Below, in pieces: positions 56,428-64,000 of a stretch of DNA of 64,000 bases. Source of the stretch: Clonostachys chloroleuca (lineage: Eukaryota > Ascomycota > Sordariomycetes > Hypocreales > Bionectriaceae). Location of the stretch: NCBI GenBank assembly GCA_037952775.1, contig JBANAY010000004.1, forward strand, positions 4,340,001 through 4,404,000, in the 5' to 3' direction. Made by a program: the position numbers and the translations under genes. Numbering within the stretch: position 1 is the stretch's first letter; each line of letters begins with the position of its first letter. The notes below the pieces were generated by a model. That model did no database searches. It had not been told where the DNA came from and saw only the letters and a program-made list of their open reading frames with translations.

Positions 56428-58748
56428 TCAGGTGCAGAGGATGTCGATTCCCAATTTCTGAGCGACTCCCTGCCAGTCCCAAACTGCTACCCAATCACCT
56501 TCATCCATGAGGGCCCACACGGCTTCGAGGAGCTCTGCGATCCGGTCACAGTTACGAAGGCCTGTGTACCCTCTCACGGCTTTTAATGCCTTGCGCAAGC
56601 GATTGCGTTGCTCGGTGGCGAAACAAGCAATGCCTACTAGCATGCAAGGAATGAGCAACAGAGTCTGGGCTGGCTCGGAAGAGCTGAAGGTTTCAAAGAT
56701 GTTCAGAGACTCCTCAACAGCAGTTGTAAGACGGTGATCATCGCTGGGGCGACGCTTAGGAGGAGGTGATTGAGTAAGTAATGAATCCGACCCACTCGAG
56801 CTCGATGAAGATGCGTCACCCTCATGCATTGAGTTGTTTCGGGACGGATTCCGGGACGAGGGGCAGCTATGTGGCATCCCATTGCCGGGCTGTGAATGCA
56901 GCGAGCTAAGGACAGGAGCTGATGCAGTAGAGACGACACTCGCAGCCATCGAGGGCCGTCTCTGTGGTGTTGAACAAAGTGAAGACGTTGAAGAAAAGCT
57001 CGAGGGCCTTTGTCGAAGAGGCATTGAAGGAGGATATATCGTTCGGAACAAATAGATGAAGAGCATCTGCTTGTACAACAAGCTTACACGATTGCGGCTA
57101 TCTCCAGGCGGCCAGCGGGGTACCCATTCCTGTATTGCCGTGTTGATTTCTGCGGCACGAAACAGCATGATGTAATCCACCGGTGGATCGTTGGAGACGG
57201 TCATATTATCTCGAATCGTGTTCCTCAGTGTTGTGATTTCTGTCAGGTGTTGCAGCAGTCCATCGGCGACCCCTAGCAATCTAGGCGTCTGGATGGAAGT
57301 TGGTGTCTGCCAGTCTGCCGAGGAAAGACGGCCGATTCGCGTGTCCGGGTGCCACATTAAATCGTCAGCATAGATATGGTACTGAAAGAACTCGGTGATG
57401 AACGTAGAGAACACAGCATCCTGGGGAGGCGAGTGCTGCATCAATGTTTGGTAGGCCTGGAGATGGAGTCTGTGTTCACCAGTTGTATTACCTTCCGTCA
57501 GGGTCTGGAGCAACCTGCATAAGATTTGGCCATATCTGGCGGATAGGGTTGTCTGGTACTCCTCGGTGAGATACTCTGGATCTTCTTTATCGACGGCATT
57601 GGCGATATCCTCGTAAAATCTCTTGATGGCCTCGTCGTGATGATAGTCTGATCTGCTCTGTAGAGCCCGCCGGTTGGTTGTAGGGTTCTCCTGGATGATT
57701 TTGGCGCCATATGGAGCATCGAAGTCAATGTGCTTGCTGCTCACAGATAGGATGGCGTGCATTAGTCCTTGGTGGCGATTTGCTAGGTGAAGAATAATAT
57801 CCTTGAAGGCATTCTTGGCCTCTCCTTCCACTGTTAGCACGTTGCTGAAATGGTTGATGTAATGCTTCCAAAATATCTTGTCCTCGACGGTCTCAACACA
57901 GTGGAAGAGCGGCTGCATAGTAATTAACGGGAGGGTTTCCTGCCTCAATCGTTCTGCTTTCGAGGGTTAGATGAGCATTTTGCTAGCATGTTGCGTCAAC
58001 TGTCAGTCCTCACCTTCTTCAGCCTTCTCCTTTCCGCTCTTCCAAATTTGTTTTTCATGATATCCCTCACAAACAACCGCATTCTTCTCACAGTTCATGC
58101 CTAGAAAGGGGTAAGCGTCTGGGAGAAAGTCAGGGGAGAATACTGCGTCTGATGCATACACCGAGGCTTGGCTTCATCACACTTCTTCTTTCGTTTCCGG
58201 CAAGTGATACAGCCAGTCTTAGAACGACCTTTGGTAACTTTGTTTGCATTAATGATGGGGGTAATTGGGTGCTTTCGAGGTCTTCCTCTTGGCCGCTTGA
58301 GCTTTCCCTGTGGCACGGGTGCCAGCTCCGACGAGGCTGGAGGACCGGCAGGAGGGGACTGGAGGGTTTCAAGACTGAAGTCTTCTTCAGTCGGCTCTAG
58401 CTTGGGGACTGTAAGGGCATCATCCGAACCCTGCTCCCACCGAAGGTCACTCTCAGTGTCATCCCGATCAGCATTCCCAGAGCTCCAGGAGCCCGTACAG
58501 GAGGAAGCTGTCGAGTTTGCTAATGTCGGCACGGAGGAGATGTCGGGCTGGAGATCCATGTTGGTGCTGGTCAGGGCAAGTAGTCCCGGTTGAGCCTTGG
58601 TGATGCCTGATTGGCCAGCCCACGCTGCCATTCGAAGATGGTCGGGCATCAGACCATGAACACCTTCGTCAGACGACATGCTACGATTGTCTGCCCAAAC
58701 CGCTTCTCGGGCATTGGGGAGGAAGGTGGAAGCCATCTCGAATTCCAT
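56428..58748 (-). CDS. Zn2Cys6 transcription factor with AT-hook (ACR-2-like)
   Basis: Fungal binuclear-zinc transcription factor, nuclear. Exons 58748-58160, 58100-58014 and 57956-56428 give 2205 bases, 734 residues, frame intact. Introns open GTATGC and GTGAGG. The first intron interrupts the zinc cluster itself: CITCRKRKKKCDEAKPRC is completed after splicing by MNCEKNAVVCEGY, giving all six cysteines. Just before the cluster lies KRPRGRPRKHPI, a canonical AT-hook core, so the protein probably touches both grooves. The N-terminal 120 residues are acidic and Ser-rich. The large C-terminal region (from LFHCVETVEDKIFWKHYINH) is the fungal-specific regulatory domain. It contains a Ser-rich insert with a run of serines and RNNSMHEGD. 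The layout and KGRSKTGC...MNCEKNAVVCEGY resemble the Neurospora acriflavine-sensitivity regulator ACR-2; orthology is an inference from memory. Confidence 0.87.
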
Positions 58749-59002
58749 AACCCGTCCCTAGCAGATAAAGCCCATGCCAGAACAAGACAAACAGCAAAGA
58801 ACCCAAAACTATCCTTGCCGATGAAAGCGAAGTGAAGCAAAATAGAACAGAATAAAGAATCACTCGCTTCTGGGGATGAAGGGTACAAGTAAGGTTGGCC
58901 TGGGGAGGGTTTCTGGGATCATGGGGCCACGACTGGCTGCAAGAGCTATGTGGAGCTGGGAAACGGTGGTGGAGATGGAGCTATGCTGGTGTGTGGCTGA
59001 CC

Positions 59003-59025
59003 GGGATGGGATGGGATGGGATGGG
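59003..59025 (+). repeat. GGGAT pentamer repeat
   Basis: Four tandem GGGAT units in the upstream region of the Zn2Cys6 gene, about 260 bases from its start codon. Confidence 0.85.
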
Positions 59026-62000
59026 TGAAACTGGATTGGCCCATCGGCAGCACACAGCACTGGCGGCTGAGAGAAAGCTCGCGCTGGCTCCAAGAGAGGT
59101 TGAAGATCCTAAATAAAATGGAGAGGACGAGCAGAGGAGGAAGGGATGCTGGAGGGGCAGAGGGGTGGGGAGGTCTTATTAGCTGGTGGCCCGGGCTTTC
59201 AGCATGGACTCGACGGCCACGATGGAGGTACCTTACCTCAATCCACCTACACCCTACACACCACGGAGGTCCATCGTCTCTGTGCAGGCTGGCTAGGCAG
59301 GTAGAGGAGACCTCCTGCAGCCTGCTGCAATGCCTGTTCCCTGAAAGGCCATCTAGACTGCCTTGGCTGCTCTGAGTGTACATCGAGCTGTCGGGTCCGA
59401 TGGGCCATGCTGCAACTGCTCACGGCCAACGGAGATGGATGGATCGATGGCGAATGCCCGCCTGGACAGATCCCCGACTCCCGTATTCGATGCTCATGGG
59501 CGGGTTGTGACGATACATCCAGAGGTACTGATTGATTAGCTAGTCCTCCGTAGTATGTATGTGCTGCATCTACACCCTGCCCTGCAGCAGCAGCATCAGA
59601 ATACCTTCTCTCCGAGTCTCTCCAACTACGAGACCCGGCTGGCGGTGACATCAATTCCCCACTGCACAGGACCCCATCCCTATCGCATTGTTGGGTCCCA
59701 TCTGACTTGGAGTTTGTAACCAAGGATCCCTACCAACACGAGTGACGAGGCGCGGGCAGCCCACTCGGACGCACCCAAACGGCTTCAGATCTAAAAGTGA
59801 CTAACAAGTCTCGGCCGAGGCTATACGAACAGTCCCATGTCCATGGTTGCGAGAGTGTGTGCCTGCGTGTTGCACCTCTACATGCTTGGGACGTGGTCTG
59901 ATGGCTGGCCATGGCGATGGTGTGGGCTCGCTGGACCGAAACATGCGGAGGAAGATCAGAGCAGTCCGTCTCCCTGCCGCCGCCCTAAGAAGAAGTTACA
60001 TCCCCATGCCGTAGCTCCCCTGGTGAGTTGAACCTGGCCATTTGCTTGTTGCCGGCCAGATATTTAGCCAGAGGGATGGGACCAGTTAACGAGGAAGCGA
60101 ACAAGTGTCCTTTCCCATGTCCTGGATTTTCCTCCCCTCTCTCCCTCCCCCAGATGAGGGACGGATGGCACTCACGCCGACGAGAGCAAGTGGTGCATCG
60201 TTACAGCTGCTGATGCCCGAGCGTTTGAGTCTCCGGCGGGTACGTTCTGGCTTAGCGTGTAGGGCATGGCGCTAGGGGCAGTAGTCTCCACTGTAGCTTG
60301 CGCAAACGCCACTAAAACTAGCTCGTCCTCCGGTGGGCGATGCCCTGGCCTCAGCAGTTTGGCATCAAGGGATCAGCTTACTCGAAAGAGCAAAAGTTAG
60401 TGCCATCATGTCGACTCTGCAGCTTGTTTGACAACAACCCATGCATGTTATGTACCCTGGATGGAGTGTGTAATGACAGACGAATCTGGGGTGCCGTCTG
60501 TGCATTTCGAGTCGGGATCCTCTTCTGGGAGTATCCGAGCCCACCACCCCAGGCAAACATTTCTGGGAAGATGAGTCGTTCACGATGCTGAAGCTCTCGC
60601 GCACGGTGTGATATTGATGTCAAGGCAAGCTGATCCTGGCCTGACTTGGGATCATAATAGCCCTATTAACATTTCGACTCGTTAGTGGCTCCGGCACGCC
60701 CTGGCCTGGTATTGTTCCCTGTAGGGTCCGTTCTCGCGGCCGAGATGGGCTTGGATAGGAGCACCGCAGACTATTACGACAAGCCCTGCCCGTCAGAGCA
60801 GTGTAGGCCGTAGACATACTATGTAGGCATCTCCAGTGAATAACAGGAGGGCGATGGTTTTGGGGCTTGTTAGACCATGGGGTCATATCTCCTTTGGGTC
60901 TTTCCGCAGGTTTGTCGCATTGCTTCGCAGCTTGCAGAGCAGAGCCAATGGCAGACGCGAAAATGAGACACCCTGCATGCGCTCTGGTATGCCAATCGCT
61001 TGCCCGGACGTAGGTGCGCTGTAGTATGATATCATGGCGTAGCAATAGACGATGTCCGACAAGCCTTGGCTTGTGATTCGACCGCTGGGCATATGGATGT
61101 TCCTGATGCTACCGAGCCCTCCAAGCTTGCCCGGGAATTGCCTAAGCATCAATCGCGGGAGACTATTTCTTGAGCTACCCGTTTTTGCGCCCTCCCGAGG
61201 TCATGGATGTGCAGGGACGCGTAAAGGTCTGATACTACCTAATATGGCTGGTCCTCACCTGCTGTTTCACCGAGCTGGGCTCTCGATCCCTTCTTCTCTC
61301 TGCGGTTGGCTCTGTCTTGCGGACGGTGGAGGATGGCTGCCCGCTTTCCAGGGCCCAGAACAGATGATTGATCGAATGCCCAGCGATGGATGGTGGCTTT
61401 TGCCAAGATGGTCTTGTTGCATCAACTTTCAAGGGTCTGACCATCCAGAAATCGGCGATGGGGAGCTCTTTAATCATACGTCTTGGGAAGGTGGGGCTTG
61501 AGGAAGGTACCACTCGCTGCTCCGTACCACATGCTGATACACACAAACAAGTCGTACCTACCTGGGATATATTATCCTGCTCACCTATTGCTCCTTACCA
61601 CCTTAGCATAAACTTGATCAAGAAGGTACATGCTTAGGCAGGTGCTCCTTCGCTAGCACGACGGAGGAGAGATAGGGAAGGCCCAATGAGGCGGCCGAGC
61701 AGGCATCCTTCGAGCTGCACAAACCCGTTAGTTCGTCCACTGGCTGATTGGCCGGGGCAAACCGAACAATGCCTCTTACCTACGACAGCAGAAGAAGCAA
61801 ATAACTCCCCTAATGTACTTAGCGCACCTGCTGCACGGGCCATTCCACCAACAGACCGGCATAAGGGACTCGGACAATATTGTGATAGATGGCCCAACCG
61901 TTCGTCCTTTTCTTTTCTTTTCCCTCGTCCCCGCTGGGTTCCAGACTAGAGGCGCGCCCTGAATCACCAAAGTTCCGTTTCTGACCTGCGCTGCCGCTAA

Positions 62001-62080
62001 CCAAGGGAAGCAGAGACTAATTCAGCATCAGCCCATCCATGCTGGATCAGCAATGCAAAGACATCCATTGCCATCCCAAT

Positions 62081-62106
62081 CGTCCATCCATCCACCCATC
62101 CATCAT
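62081..62106 (+). repeat. Short ATCC repeat
   Basis: Imperfect CATC/CATCC units over about 25 bases, noncoding. Confidence 0.7.
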
Positions 62107-64000
62107 GGGCTTCTCTGTGGGTACCGTGTACACAGCTGCTAAGTACTGTCACACTGCGCATCGCCGTCTATTGGCCGGCAATTCACTAGGTGTCCTCTTG
62201 CCAGATCCCACGTTCAGACCGGGGGGATTGGTCCAGGGCTATGACATACATCTTCAACGGTGTATTCGGGTGCACAGACGACATCAAGCTGCAGGACTTC
62301 CACGGACCTCCTGGTGGCCCAGGCTGACATTCTGAGGGGACATTCGCATCCATGCTCCCGCATGCCCCCGCATTGCCCTTGGAGGCTAATAGGCATCGTC
62401 TCTATTAGCGGCCCTTAGCACTCAGGTCTGGTCTCAGGTATGGACTGGATGTACCTAGCTGATGTGGCTGGCAAACCATTGACCTGAGCTGCGATAGCAT
62501 CCTATCCGTATTGGCGGAATAGACACCGACGATGCATCATGTGATGGACCTCTCTCGCATCCTACCCGGCATTGGTGTCGTTAACTTGCCAATTTGGTTT
62601 TCTTGTACATATTATTACACAGCACGGATACAGGCCTATCGTTCTCCGAGAAGCATGCCCCCACGTCAGGGCTGGGTGTTTCGGGTAACGATGCAACTCT
62701 GGAGGGTTGAGCTAATTAATTGCCACACCATGGACCAATCAACATGCCTATCGCTTGGGGAGCGAGCGGATTAGGGCCGATGGAGGAAGCTATGCTACGT
62801 CTTTACCCTGGCACCACGGCGGGCACTCAAGGAAACGTGGTTGAGACGTCTACAAGGTAGCCAACCAACCTACCATCCGGCTCAAGTGTCGTCGGCTCCG
62901 GTGCTGTTACGGGGCCCTTCGCTGCTACGTCCTTGCATTGCATTGCCTGGTGGGAAGACACCCAAGACCGGGACAGGGAATGACCTCCCTTCGCGTCCAT
63001 CACCCAAAACAGTTCCGCGTAGCCTTCCCCAGGGGATGCGCTTGTAACTGCCGACGTAGGGGCGGTAAATTTGCCGGTTGAGGGCTCTCGGGCGTTTCGA
63101 TATGGGCCCCGTGCTTTGTATGGCAGCCATATCCGTTGCTGCGTCGTACCTACTACTGAAGGGAAACCCTCGTTCGAAACGCGTCGTGCCCTGCCAGGGA
63201 CGATTATGGACCGAGGTCCGCGCCAGCAAGTGGGAGACGGTGCTCGTCTGTGCGATGGTGCGAGCAGACTTGATGATTACACCAGCCTGGGACGTGTCTG
63301 GCCATGGTGGGTATATCGTGTGGTATTATGCGTTCGCACCAGGACAGGTGATCGGAGTCTTGGAGTGGTCTGAGGAAGTCCAAAATGACGACAAACATTG
63401 GTGATGTACTTTTGAGTTTCGGGAAGGCTTGGTGCGGACCGCAATTTGGTATGCCATGGCATCTTCCGCACCCGGAGCCGATTGAGGTGGTCCTCGTATC
63501 TCGGCCGAGAGACAGATGCTGGTGGGGCGGTGGGCGAGCCGTGAATCACCGTGGCTGGTTGGAACTTGTGATCCCTTCAGTGCACGGTCCACACTTGGAC
63601 TCCTCAACCCTTAACGTCTAGCGCAGCCTAGCGTATCAGCCAGGTCATGGACCAGACAAACGAGAGGGGGTAAAGAACAGATGCTGACCAACAGGGTTCA
63701 TTGAAGCACATCGGAGGCGTGTGCTTCGTATTTCGAGCGAATGCTAGTGAATGAGTCGTATGATGGTGATCGATGCCACCTGCAATATTCATTAATCATC
63801 GCAATGGTGTTGGGCAACACATGAAAGGACTAATGCAAACTACTCCGTACTAACAGCTTAGGGGCGCTAGAGAACCAACACTCGGTTATGCCCTTCCACG
63901 GAGTCGACCTAATTAGAAGCTGAGCTGACGCTACGTTGGCGTGCAGATGGCAAAGGGTCGATACATGCGAATGAGAGATCGGGTCGGGCTGGGATGATAA

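Larger units (their letters stand above)
58749..64000. other. Gene-free region to the right window edge
   Basis: 5.25 kb upstream of the Zn2Cys6 factor. No gene is recognised on either strand. It contains short GGGAT repeats close to the promoter and an ATCC repeat near 62080. Its extent beyond the window is unknown. Confidence 0.5.

Overview
The window is nuclear DNA of a filamentous ascomycete, most likely a Sordariomycete. Most genes carry short spliceosomal introns (about 45-155 bases, GTRNGT donors, CTAAC/CTGAC-type branch points, YAG acceptors). Promoters are CT-rich, and the gene set is typical: SEC24, MSS4, CFT2, SYS1, COA6, UBC4, a WOPR regulator, Zn2Cys6 and DUF3669 proteins. I recognise no transposon, rRNA, tRNA, CRISPR array or secondary-metabolite cluster. 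I support 15 protein genes and one weak, possibly broken locus.

Layout. 0.2-3.4 kb: SEC24 (+), COPII cargo adaptor. 5.2-6.2 kb: microbial-type PARG-like protein (-). 8.2-10.0 kb: mitochondrial asparaginyl-tRNA synthetase (+). 10.0-22.2 kb: gene-free block ending at a Pac2-type WOPR transcription regulator (22.2-23.6, +). 24.5-27.4 kb: CFT2/CPSF100 (+). 27.8-28.5 kb: SYS1 (-). 29.5-29.9 kb: COA6 (+). 30.7-33.7 kb: MSS4 PI4P 5-kinase (-). 33.7-37.8 kb: gene-poor, with a doubtful broken ORF near 36.5-37.1. 37.8-39.2 kb: glutaryl-CoA dehydrogenase (+). 39.5-40.6 kb: AT-leaning DUF3669 gene (+), then a pair of imperfect direct repeats. 41.8-42.7 kb: UBC4/5 E2 enzyme (+). 46.5-47.9 kb: mucin-like one-pass membrane protein (+). 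49.5-51.2 kb: MFS transporter (+). 51.7-52.2 kb: Dabb-domain protein (+). 53.4-54.5 kb: unrecognised low-complexity protein (+). 56.4-58.7 kb: Zn2Cys6 factor with an AT-hook (-). 58.7-64 kb: no gene seen.

Most genes are unlinked housekeeping functions: ER/Golgi traffic (SEC24, SYS1, MSS4), mRNA 3' processing (CFT2), mitochondria (AsnRS, COA6, GCDH) and protein turnover (UBC4). They do not form one pathway.

The strongest pattern read directly from the sequence is five reading-frame breaks in four conserved genes: SEC24 twice, and CFT2, SYS1 and GCDH once each. Every break lies at a mononucleotide run. Every one is repaired by a single extra base, and every repaired gene then has a length divisible by three across its predicted splice sites. 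This looks like systematic homopolymer under-calling in the assembly rather than gene decay. The most biologically interesting feature is the 12 kb gene-free stretch directly upstream of the WOPR regulator, the kind of long control region expected of a developmental switch gene. I did not find evidence strong enough to claim an undescribed system.
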